NCBI RefSeq assembly: GCF_013248965.1
Contig: NZ_JABRVQ010000005.1
Coordinates: 62,001-126,000, forward strand
DNA length: 64,000 bases
DNA from: Psychrobacter okhotskensis
Lineage (GTDB): Bacteria; Pseudomonadota; Gammaproteobacteria; Pseudomonadales; Moraxellaceae
Direction: 5' to 3'
Below the pieces are notes generated by a model, which saw nothing but the letters and a program-made list of their open reading frames with translations, was not told the origin of the DNA and made no database searches. Made by a program: the position numbers and the translations under genes. Shown here piece by piece: positions 8,714-16,282 of the stretch. Position 1 is the first letter of the stretch. Each line of letters starts with the position of its first letter.

Positions 8714-8998
8714 CGCTTTTAGTATCAAGATAGTATAAACCGTAAAATGGTGGTCAAGTCGTATTGATTAATTTTAAGACGATTATCACTATAGACCATG
8801 ATTTTATTTTTATCCAGCTCTGCAAGTAGATTATCAATATAGACGTTGCTAATTTACCGTAAGAGACAGTGACAAGTTTTAAGCAGTATTAAAAAACAGC
8901 GACAAATTTAAGACAAAGTTTAGTCAGCATTAAAAGAAATGATATCTGCTTAGATGTGACTTATTAAATATGACTGTTAAATGTCACTTACTATAGCC

Positions 8999-9088
8999 TA
9001 ATGTCTAATGTCTAATGTCTAATGTCTAATGTCTAATGTCTAATGTCTAATGTCTAATGTCTAATGTCTAATGTCTAATGTCTAATGT
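8999..9088. repeat. Heptanucleotide tandem repeat (TAATGTC)n, about 13 units
   Basis: Twelve perfect TAATGTC units from 8999 to 9082, then a thirteenth that begins TAATGT and breaks. There are no spacers, so it is not a CRISPR. A 7-bp unit is not a multiple of three, but no gene runs through it. It lies about 270-360 bp upstream of gspG and 86 bp from a family B element. Such arrays change length by replication slippage. Confidence 0.95.
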
Positions 9089-9174
9089 TATAAAAGTGGG
9101 GATGGCAGCGTTTCAACAATAGGCAACAGTAAGTAAATCTTAAGAAAGCTGGCGTAAGTTTTAGAAAGATATTA

Positions 9175-9344
9175 GGGCGTGTCCTCATTTTAAAAATGGT
9201 GATAAAAATGAGGTAAATTGCAGTCAAACAAGGAAAATAGTGCAGACAATATCGAGATATTACCTAGCTATTTGACGATGTTTGGCAAGATTTAACAATT
9301 TTTAGCCCATTTAGATTACTATCGGTTGAATTGAGGACACGCCC
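9175..9344. mobile_element. MITE-like element, family B (170 bp)
   Basis: Terminal inverted repeats GGGCGTGTCCTCA at the left and TGAGGACACGCCC at the right, with TA immediately outside both ends (9173-9174 and 9345-9346). That is the target duplication seen for IS630/Tc1-like transposition. There is no open reading frame, so it would need a transposase in trans. The right-hand TA is also the left-hand TA of the family A element that follows. End fragments of the same family are at 7168-7183, 45043-45072 and 57311-57333. Confidence 0.75.
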
Positions 9345-9346
9345 TA

Positions 9347-9634
9347 GGGTCTGTTAAACATTCAAATGTGGTACTGGCAGTGGCTATTTTTTAGACAATA
9401 CGCAGTGAAATTTTTGACGCCTAGTCGTTCTAGGTTAGACAATTTCGCCATGTATTGGCAAAAAATAGCCCTGCCCCTGCTTGTATACTTGGGGCTGATA
9501 CTAAAATCACCTCAAACGTTGTTGTAAACCTAGCTAAGGTCTCGACATTATCGTCGGTTTACGCCTGATTTGATAAAAGGTTTGGGACGATTTTAGCAAT
9601 CAGCAGTCCTAATATTTGAATGTTTAACAGACCC
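9347..9634. mobile_element. MITE-like element, family A (288 bp)
   Basis: Starts GGGTCTGTTAAACATTC and ends with GAATGTTTAACAGACCC, flanked by TA on both sides. The interior has further inverted repeats (for example CCTAG/CTAGG and GTAAACC/GGTTTAC) and no coding capacity. A nearly identical 277-bp copy lies at 33645-33921, and a 62-bp deleted copy at 7801-7862. Its right end is only three bases from the gspF stop codon. Confidence 0.8.
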
Positions 9635-9637
9635 TAG

Positions 9638-10840
9638 CTAGCCCGCCAAATCATTCATATTCACAATCGGTAGCATGACTGCCATCACAATAATCATTAC
9701 TATCACGCCCATGAAAACCAACATCAAAGGCTCAAGTAATGATAGCAAGGTACTGATAAAGTTGGTGGCTTCCGCTTCTTGCATGTTGGCTGCACGGCTG
9801 AGCATATTTTCAAGCTCGCCTGAGTTCTCGCCACTTTTGATCATCTGTACCATCATCGGCGGAAAGTATGAGGATTTCTCTAATTGACTGGATAAGCTTG
9901 AGCCTTCTGTCACTCTATCGGCAGCAGTGATAATGGTTTTTTGAATATGTAAGTTGGTCGCAACGGCTGCGCCAATATGCAGCGCCTCAATCAGTGGTAC
10001 GCCTGAGCGCACCAATATCGCAAGGGTACTGGCAAAACGCGCGGCATTAAGCCCCTTCGATAGCCGCGCCAATATCGGCAGTCTTAGCACGATACTATCT
10101 ATCGTCAGCTTACCTGCTTGCGTCTGGGCAAAGCGATAAAATAAGAAAGCCGTTCCTGATAATACTAGCAGCATGAGCCACCACCACTGGGTAATGAGGT
10201 TCGATAGGCTAAGTACAATTTGGGTAATCAGCGGTAGCGCCTGCTCTGACTGCTCAAATACTTTAACAATTTTAGGCACGACGAAGCTCATCAAGCCCAT
10301 GATGACCCCGACCGCCATGACCATCAGTACAATCGGATAGACCATCGCCCCTTGGATTTTCTTTTGTAGCGCAAAGCGGTTTTCGGTGTAATCAGCCAAC
10401 TGATTCAGGATCAAATCCAAATGGCCTGACTTCTCTCCCGCTGCAATAGTAGCAATATATAACGGTGGAAAACTGGCCGCTTGTTGCAAGGCACGCGCGA
10501 GGCTTAGGCCCTCTAACACGTGTGAGCGCACGGCGAGCATCAAGGATTTGATATGGGTTTTTGGGGATTGTTTAGCAACAGCAGCCAGCGTTTCCTCTAA
10601 AGGAATACCAGCCGCCAGTAATACTGATAATTGACGCGTGAGCAGTGCCAACTCATAAGCCGACGGTTTTTTATAACGGCTTTTATGTTGGCTTTGTCTG
10701 TCATTGATCGCACTGACTTCAACGGGCGTCCACTGCTTATCACGCAGCTGCTGGCGTACTTGCCGCGCAGAATCGCCTTCGAGTAAGCCTTTTTGGACAC
10801 CGCCGTGGTCGTCGAGCGCTTTATAGTGATAAGCGGGCAT
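9638..10840 (-). CDS. gspF: Type II secretion inner membrane platform protein GspF
   Basis: A 400-residue polytopic protein of the GspF/PilC family. It starts with the typical MPAYHYKALDDHG, has two homologous T2SF repeats (about residues 65-190 and 265-390), and three predicted membrane helices around 167-190, 215-235 and 370-395. GspF links the GspE ATPase to the growing pseudopilus. Length and N-terminus fit GspF better than PilC. A family A element lies three bases beyond its stop, and gspG follows about 900 bases further on. An unrecognised gene sits upstream with a 126-bp gap. Confidence 0.93.
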   Translation of the reverse strand: MPAYHYKALDDHGGVQKGLLEGDSARQVRQQLRDKQWTPVEVSAINDRQSQHKSRYKKPSAYELALLTRQLSVLLAAGIPLEETLAAVAKQSPKTHIKSLMLAVRSHVLEGLSLARALQQAASFPPLYIATIAAGEKSGHLDLILNQLADYTENRFALQKKIQGAMVYPIVLMVMAVGVIMGLMSFVVPKIVKVFEQSEQALPLITQIVLSLSNLITQWWWLMLLVLSGTAFLFYRFAQTQAGKLTIDSIVLRLPILARLSKGLNAARFASTLAILVRSGVPLIEALHIGAAVATNLHIQKTIITAADRVTEGSSLSSQLEKSSYFPPMMVQMIKSGENSGELENMLSRAANMQEAEATNFISTLLSLLEPLMLVFMGVIVMIIVMAVMLPIVNMNDLAG

Positions 10841-10966
10841 AGCAGCGGATATCCTAAGGTAGTCAAAAAAAGGGTTGAATCAGTGCTTGAACAATAAATT
10901 TCTTAGATAATGGCTTGCTTCGATAACGGATTACTTAGATAACGGATTACTTAGATGAAAAGTAAC

Positions 10967-12046
10967 TTAAAAGAGTGGCGTCGAGTCATTACTATCAGGC
11001 ATTAGCCCTTGCAATAATAAAACATCGAGATGCTGTTGCTGCAATTTTTTATCAAAATCATTCACTTCAGCGATCAACATTCTCTCGATACGTTTGTCAC
11101 TGGCAAAAACACTGAGCCGCGCGCAAATAACTGCCAATTGATAAATGCGCTTTTTACAATAACCGTCTAAGCCTTGTAGCAGACGCACCATATGCGGGGT
11201 CTCAAGACTGGCATAATCATAATCGGCAACGACCTTTTGCCCGAGCGCTGTCACGCTATAGCTAATAGACAGATGCGCGCAAAAATAACAACTGAATAAA
11301 TAGCCGACCACATGGCCAATATAGTAACTGCGATCATAGGTAAAACTACTGACCCCAAAGTGACCAAGAACGTAACTATTGAGACTGGCTTGATCTAAGA
11401 TAGGCTTGTCATGTTTAAGCTTACCAACCGTCGCGAGACGTAGCGGATTATGACCATCCTGAGTGGTCAGTTGCCAACCCGCTGGCTGCTGAGCCGGCAT
11501 ATGACGCACGATATCCGCGATAATATCGTCGACCACATGCAGCTGCTGCCAAAGGCGCTCAATGGCATCAGTATCCATTAGACCGCGCTTATCAAGCTGC
11601 TGGGCAAGCAGATATTGTTGATATTCGGCGAATTGTGCTTTTAGCGTTTGTACTAGATAAGTGGGACGCGTGGCGGTAGAAGCCATATATAGTAGTCGTG
11701 TGCGCTCGTGCTGGGCGCGATAGAGTGCCACACGCTGCGCAGCAGTATTGGTTTCGCTAGCAGCCTTTTTTTCGGTCTCTGCGCTTTCTGTCCTTGTGCT
11801 TTCAGTCTCTGGATTTTCAATTGCTACATTGTCGTTCCTAACCTCTTCTGAAGCGGGTAAGGTAAATAACGCGAGCAGCGCCGCTTTATCAGGCAAAGTC
11901 TCTTCACTGTTTTTTGGCTTATCTTCTGACAGAGGCTGATTGTTTTCGACATCGTCTTTATTAATACTGCTATTATTTTCGATAGACGTAGAGATGCCTT
12001 GTTGGCTATTGGATTTTGTCGTTGGTTTTGCGGTCGGTTCAGTCAT
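10967..12046 (-). CDS. Unrecognised protein with acidic disordered N-terminus
   Basis: I do not recognise this 359-residue protein. Residues 1-105 are rich in Glu, Ser, Thr, Asn and Lys and are likely disordered. Residues about 105-359 look folded and mostly helical, with a Tyr- and Cys-containing stretch (GYLFSCYFCAHLSISYS) and a Cys-Lys-Lys segment further on. There is no signal peptide and no clear membrane segment. It is probably cytoplasmic. It lies upstream of gspF on the same strand with a 126-bp gap, so a link with secretion is possible but unsupported. The ATG at 12046 has only a weak ribosome binding site. Codon use looks like that of its neighbours. Confidence 0.75.
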   Translation of the reverse strand: MTEPTAKPTTKSNSQQGISTSIENNSSINKDDVENNQPLSEDKPKNSEETLPDKAALLALFTLPASEEVRNDNVAIENPETESTRTESAETEKKAASETNTAAQRVALYRAQHERTRLLYMASTATRPTYLVQTLKAQFAEYQQYLLAQQLDKRGLMDTDAIERLWQQLHVVDDIIADIVRHMPAQQPAGWQLTTQDGHNPLRLATVGKLKHDKPILDQASLNSYVLGHFGVSSFTYDRSYYIGHVVGYLFSCYFCAHLSISYSVTALGQKVVADYDYASLETPHMVRLLQGLDGYCKKRIYQLAVICARLSVFASDKRIERMLIAEVNDFDKKLQQQHLDVLLLQGLMPDSNDSTPLF

Positions 12047-12347
12047 AACACACCATCAGCTTCAAAAATAAACATCGCTTGGCGCGCCACATATCAATGC
12101 CAAACAGTAAAATATAACGCGCTAAAAACAAGTGGTCGCACTTAGGCAACTCATGACTCCATAGTACCTGAACCTAAACACATTGTCAGCTGTACCGCAG
12201 CAAAATAGCCTCAATCAAATAACGCCATTTAAGTTTGCTTGTTGAACAACAATACTGAATAACCAAGTAGGCATAAGACAAAAAAAACGTTAAGGTCGAA
12301 TCGTTAACCTTAACGCTTTGTCTTAACAATCAACACATTGCAAGATA
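12047..12347. other. Gap between the araC-family gene and the unrecognised gene
   Basis: About 300 bases. The right end carries the terminator of the AraC-family gene (12281-12315). The rest, next to the unrecognised gene, presumably holds its promoter; no -35/-10 pair stands out. Confidence 0.5.
12281..12315 (-). terminator. Rho-independent terminator of the AraC-family gene
   Basis: Read leftwards: a 9-bp stem CGTTAAGGT/ACCTTAACG followed by seven T. Flanking AAGACAAA and TTTGTCTT can lengthen the stem. It lies just behind the regulator stop at 12348. Confidence 0.88.
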
Positions 12348-13283
12348 CTAAGCCAATAGCTGTCTTTGGTACTGCTGACGATAGGCTTTTGGAGATACCC
12401 CATAGACGCGCTTAAAAGCTTGGCTAAAGGTCGAGTCCGACGCATAACCGACCAGCTCACTAATACGGCTGATACTGTTTTGCTGCAAGCGCAAATAACG
12501 GGCTGCTAGGCGCAAGCGATAATCGATTAGATAGGTCAATGGTGGCATACCAATGGTGTCTTTAAAACGCTGCGCAAAGCTGGAACGCGACATTCCAGCG
12601 ACTTCCGCAAGCGTCAAAATCGTCCAGTTTTTGCTCGGTTCATCGTGCATCGCTGCTAGCGCTTTGGTCAAAAACGGATCTTTCATTGCCTTTAGCCAAT
12701 TGTCTGTGACCTCGGGGATGCTTTCGATATAAACGCGCAAACACTCAATCATCATAATACTTGCCCAATGGTTGATCACCGCCGTTTTGCCCATACGCTC
12801 ATGCTTAGACTCTAAGGTTAACAGCTTAATCTCTACATCAATAACCTCAAATCGCCCATCGGTGTCATTATTAATCTCAGGCAATATCGGTGGCAATACC
12901 GATAATAAAGGACGAACCATCTCTTTGTCGTATTTGCACTCAATCAGTATCAAAGACGACTTCGCATCGCCATTGCTGGTGAGATCAAGCGTATTATCTT
13001 TGCAGTTAGTGAGCAGCTCATCCAATGGCTTGGCATCATCACCATGATGATTCAGCGCATAACTGACGTGTTGATAGGCATTGGGAACCATGATGATGTC
13101 GCCAGCATGTGCCTCTCGTAAGCCGTTGCCCACATCGATACAAAAGCTGCCTGACATCACCAAATAAAACAGAATAGTGTCTTTTCTGGTAAGCGAATAC
13201 GACCAGTTACCAGCACCATTTAAACGATAGTATTTTGTCTCAAACAAATGCACATTTTGTAGCAATACACTCAGTGCGTCCAT
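12348..13283 (-). CDS. AraC family transcriptional regulator with cupin sensor domain
   Basis: A 311-residue regulator. The N-terminal half is a cupin-type ligand domain (FCIDVGNG, GDIIMVPNAYQHVSY near residues 50-75). The C-terminal 100 residues carry two helix-turn-helix motifs of the AraC/XylS family (TLAEVAGMSRSSFAQRFK, then ISRISELVGYASDSTF and FKRVYGVSPKAYR). It resembles AraC proteins with an N-terminal cupin_6 domain. I use the ATG at 13283 because GAGGAAG lies 8 bases before it; the frame opens at a TTG 15 bases earlier. The ligand and targets are unknown. No adjacent gene on its strand shares its transcript. Confidence 0.88.
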   Translation of the reverse strand: MDALSVLLQNVHLFETKYYRLNGAGNWSYSLTRKDTILFYLVMSGSFCIDVGNGLREAHAGDIIMVPNAYQHVSYALNHHGDDAKPLDELLTNCKDNTLDLTSNGDAKSSLILIECKYDKEMVRPLLSVLPPILPEINNDTDGRFEVIDVEIKLLTLESKHERMGKTAVINHWASIMMIECLRVYIESIPEVTDNWLKAMKDPFLTKALAAMHDEPSKNWTILTLAEVAGMSRSSFAQRFKDTIGMPPLTYLIDYRLRLAARYLRLQQNSISRISELVGYASDSTFSQAFKRVYGVSPKAYRQQYQRQLLA

Positions 13284-14099
13284 CAATAACTTCCTCAATA
13301 ATCTATGGCAGTTGAACCTAACCCTGCAAAATAAACCACCTAAGAGATATTACACAAGAAAAATCACTTATTGTGGACTGCGATTAAAGTTATACGTACG
13401 CTAAACACATATCGAACGCTAATTTTTAACAATACGATTTTTTATAGCCTCTGTAAAGAACGCTAATATTGGCAACATTGACAGCGCTTAATGACTGTAA
13501 ATAACTCTAAATGAGCCAAATCCTCGTAATGACCCCCACATTATCATGCGAAACTCTTAATTAACGATTTATATTTACTTAATAATTAATATTTTACCCC
13601 AAAAGCAGTAGGGAGTTATAACTAAATAAAAGTTAAGCCCTAATCAAAACTAACTGTACTCATAAAATATCCTAAAAACGCGACGCTATTGCTGATATCA
13701 ACTTTTTGTAATCTTTGTCTGCGCAGGCACAGCAAGCAAGCAAGCAAGGAAAATAGATATCAGCAGTGCGTAATGGTTTGATATTATTTTTCACTCACTG
13801 TAGCGCTCATAAAACACTGGTAAGAAATTTAGCGCCTAACAAGTCCGTTGGCAACTAAAGAAGCCAACAGTGCGTGCGTAAAAAACAAGGAACAAAATAA
13901 GATTGTCTAACCGGCAAAAAACAGTCAGAGCAGTGGAAAAAATTGAAGAGATAGAAGGAATAAAATGCAAAGGTAGAAAGTACAGAGATAGGAAGTTCAG
14001 ATATAAAAAGCACAAATATAAAAAACGCAGACGAAAAAAAATGCCAACGAGGGCAATTAGTGGGTATAAAAGTTATGTAGAAAGTTATACTAAATAAAA
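13284..14099. other. Gene-free region between araC-family gene and tRNA-His
   Basis: About 815 bases. It holds the leftward promoter of the regulator, an AT-rich middle, and copy 3 of palindromic family C (13657-13802). Frames at 13855-14199 (minus) and 13903-14097 (plus) are not accepted: the first covers most of the tRNA-His gene, and the second is a Lys/Arg-rich artefact of A-rich DNA with a TTG start. Confidence 0.55.
13657..13802 (+). repeat. Palindromic repeat family C, copy 3 (inverted orientation)
   Basis: About 146 bp in the opposite orientation to copies 1 and 2. It starts with AAATATCCTAAAAACGCGAC, has the core GTCTGCGCAGGCACAGCAAG, and ends with ATATTATTTTTCACTCACTG. The core has gained extra AAGC units (GCAAGCAAGCAAGC), making it longer than the others. 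It lies downstream of tRNA-His and upstream of the AraC-family gene. Confidence 0.75.
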
Positions 14100-14176
14100 T
14101 GGGGCGACTGATGGGACTCGAACCCACGACAACCGAGATCACAACCCGGGGCTCTACCAACTGAGCTACAACCGCC
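14100..14176 (-). tRNA. tRNA-His (anticodon GTG)
   Basis: The minus strand folds into a cloverleaf with anticodon GTG in a loop flanked by CCGGG/CTCGG. The acceptor GCGGTTG pairs with CAGTCGC through G-U wobbles, and CCA is encoded. A G at the -1 position (14176) opposite C73 is the hallmark of tRNA-His. It is last in the Pro-Arg-His cluster. Confidence 0.97.
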
Positions 14177-14214
14177 ATAACTATTGCCAAGGAAGGCAAG
14201 ATTTGCAGGCTAAA

Positions 14215-14291
14215 TGGTGCGCCTGGCAGGATTCGAACCTGCGGCCACCTCCTTAGAAGGGAGATGCTCTATCCAGCTGAGCTACAGGCGC
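14215..14291 (-). tRNA. tRNA-Arg (anticodon TCT)
   Basis: A 77-base cloverleaf on the minus strand: acceptor GCGCCTG/CAGGCGC, anticodon loop TTCTAAG giving TCT, T arm with GGTTCGAAT, and encoded CCA. It lies between tRNA-Pro and tRNA-His. Confidence 0.97.
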
Positions 14292-14368
14292 TCTTAGAGG
14301 ACTTTTATACATCTTGATTTGTTTATAATAGCAAAAACTTATAGCATCAAAACAATATCATTATACAT

Positions 14369-14388
14369 AAAAAAAAGCCTGTAAGGCT
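14369..14388 (-). terminator. Hairpin with T-run between tRNA-Pro and tRNA-Arg
   Basis: Read leftwards: stem AGCCT, 3-base loop, AGGCT, then at least seven T. The stem is short, so it may terminate only part of the transcripts from the tRNA promoter or mark an RNA-processing point. Confidence 0.6.
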
Positions 14389-14399
14389 CTTAAAATAGA

Positions 14400-14476
<77 letters not shown>

Positions 14477-14565
14477 AAATTTTCTATTATCACGATAGTT
14501 AAGTTGATTAATTGGTTATTGGCAATGCCGCTAACTGCTTAATGTTCCTCGCTATCGAGGTGCAC

Positions 14566-14594
14566 ATATTAAGGGGAAAAGGCGAGTGTGTCAA
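14566..14594 (-). promoter_or_regulatory. Near-consensus sigma-70 promoter for the tRNA cluster
   Basis: Read leftwards: TTGACA, a 17-base spacer, TAATAT, then GTGCACC as a GC-containing discriminator. This is as expected for a stable-RNA promoter. A small hairpin CCTCG/CGAGG (14547-14560) lies about where transcription would start, and AT-rich DNA lies upstream of the -35. Confidence 0.88.
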
Positions 14595-14701
14595 CACCTA
14601 TTTTCGAATATTTTATAAATTAGCCAAATTATATTAAAATTATCTTGGAGAGCCATTTTTCGGTGGGAATGTTTGCTTATGAACCGAAGTAATTACAGCG
14701 T

Positions 14702-16267
14702 CTATAACTCTTGTGGTAGTTCACCATTCAGCGTGCCACTCAGCACATCAAAAGGCATAAGCCACAGCTTTGCAGAAGCTGAGTTATGACTATCGGCGTT
14801 ACCACTTCCATGAATCTGTTGTCTGAGCGCGACAGGTTGTCTGACGTTACCTTGTACAGGATAGACCAACCACACCTGCCCTGCTTGATACGCTTGCGCA
14901 TAGCTGGTCAACTGATAGGCATCGCTGGCACTGAGCGCACCTGAATGGCTCAGATGCTTCCACTTTATATCGATTACATGGCTGTAGTTACGCGTCTCTT
15001 TTGCGCTAGCCATGCTCTGGTTATCGTCATAGGGATGTTTTCTAGCATTTTTCTCCTCACGAATATCATCATTTGGGGTCTGATAAATAAGTAAATCCGG
15101 ACGGATAGACAGGCACGTCTGTCCTTCTGCATCATTTAGCCACACGCTTTGTGCTTGATGCAGTGCCTGATAATTTTTATTTAGTTGCTCAAACATCGAG
15201 GCGATACGTAGGCTTGCCCATTGCTCAAAAGCTTGATTCATATCCATCAATAGACACAAGCGTGGTCGCGATAGAGGTTGAGAGGATAGGCTGGCAGCGA
15301 TACCGTTGCCGGTTTGTATATCTGAGCGCTGCAATAGCCAGTAAGCCAACTCTAACAATTGCTGCGCGGCCTGTGCTTGTAGCTGACTCAACGGTTGTAG
15401 TGCTAGCTGGCGCTTTGCTTGCTGATATACCGACTCTAGGCGCTGCCGCTCATGGTAATTAAGCGCCCGCACTTGTTGCCAGAGCTGTATGGACTTGGGT
15501 GGCATGGCTGTTTGCAGGAGCGGTGCCAGCCATACCAGCGCGCTTTTAATCAAACGATTGCTCAGCATGTCTTGACTGAGCACGCTGCGCTCACAGACAA
15601 ACTTATGCGGTTGTACACTATTGCGGCGCAGTTGCTCTTTGATAAGTAGCCGACCTTGTAGCGTTGCCTGATTATCCACCTGAGCTTGGTAATGCTGGGT
15701 TGGTTGATAATGCGCCAAGCGCTGTAAAAACTGGCGAGCGAGCCAATCTGATAGCGATGGTGCAGCTAACGGCAGCGGTGTTACCTGCGAGTTAAATTGA
15801 CCCAAGCTTTTTGTATTGGCTGATTTACCGTTACGTTGATTACTGCTATTAATCAAATCAGACAGCATGTTTTGTACCCATTGACGGATTTGTCCAATAT
15901 CGCTATCGCTGTTTTGATGGGGCTCAAAGGACTGCTGCTGCGGGCGACTGGTAGATGCTGAGGCAATTAATTTGGGTAATATCTCAAGCGTCATACCGCT
16001 CGGTAACAATACGATGCCGATATAATGCCCGACCTTGAGTTGCCATTGTCCCTGTTTTCGTTTAATAGTAAATACAGCAAACTCTTGCGCCATCAACCAA
16101 TGAAAGTCAGACGCTTGCCAGAAATCGTGCGCCATTAAGCGTTGATGCTCAAATACCGTCATAATATTAGCATCGAGCGCTTTTATTCTGGCGCTATTAG
16201 CAATATCGATACTGTTAGCGTTGCTACCTATCGCTTTACTCTCAGACTGTATTACTCTACTCGTCAC
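14702..16267 (-). CDS. mcrC: McrC family restriction subunit (putative PD-(D/E)xK nuclease)
   Basis: A 521-residue McrC-like protein. The N-terminal region has the family pattern around GHYIGIVLLPSGMTLEILPKL. The C-terminal part carries candidate nuclease residues, Asp in SIRPDLLIY and Asp-x-Lys in VIDIKWKHL, as in the PD-(D/E)xK fold of McrC. McrC is the cleavage partner of the McrB motor and cuts DNA carrying modified cytosine in the known systems. The GTG at 16267 is preceded by AAGG and lies 15 bases after the mcrB stop, so the pair is one operon. It is longer than E. coli McrC (about 350 residues), partly from Gln/Ser-rich insertions near residues 110-170. Target modification cannot be told from sequence. 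Confidence 0.88.
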   Translation of the reverse strand: MTSRVIQSESKAIGSNANSIDIANSARIKALDANIMTVFEHQRLMAHDFWQASDFHWLMAQEFAVFTIKRKQGQWQLKVGHYIGIVLLPSGMTLEILPKLIASASTSRPQQQSFEPHQNSDSDIGQIRQWVQNMLSDLINSSNQRNGKSANTKSLGQFNSQVTPLPLAAPSLSDWLARQFLQRLAHYQPTQHYQAQVDNQATLQGRLLIKEQLRRNSVQPHKFVCERSVLSQDMLSNRLIKSALVWLAPLLQTAMPPKSIQLWQQVRALNYHERQRLESVYQQAKRQLALQPLSQLQAQAAQQLLELAYWLLQRSDIQTGNGIAASLSSQPLSRPRLCLLMDMNQAFEQWASLRIASMFEQLNKNYQALHQAQSVWLNDAEGQTCLSIRPDLLIYQTPNDDIREEKNARKHPYDDNQSMASAKETRNYSHVIDIKWKHLSHSGALSASDAYQLTSYAQAYQAGQVWLVYPVQGNVRQPVALRQQIHGSGNADSHNSASAKLWLMPFDVLSGTLNGELPQEL

Positions 16268-16282
16268 TAGCTAGCAACCTTA

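Larger units (their letters stand above)
8729..9637. other. Repeat-rich gap between gspF and gspG
   Basis: About 900 bases without a gene, between two type II secretion genes on the same strand. From right to left it holds a 288-bp family A element (9347-9634), a 170-bp family B element (9175-9344), and a heptamer tandem array (8999-9088). An AT-rich stretch of about 270 bases next to gspG probably holds its promoter. The mobile and tandem DNA has likely uncoupled gspG from gspF. Confidence 0.6.

Noticed and set aside
8999-9088. Possible CRISPR-like array
   Set aside because: The unit is 7 bp in direct tandem with no spacers and there are no cas genes nearby; it is a simple tandem repeat.
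13903-14097. 64-codon Lys/Arg-rich plus-strand frame
   Set aside because: It has a TTG start, no ribosome binding site and a composition that simply reflects A-rich DNA next to the tRNA genes.
13855-14199. 114-codon minus-strand open frame
   Set aside because: It covers most of the tRNA-His gene, and its product is a Phe/Ser-rich artefact.
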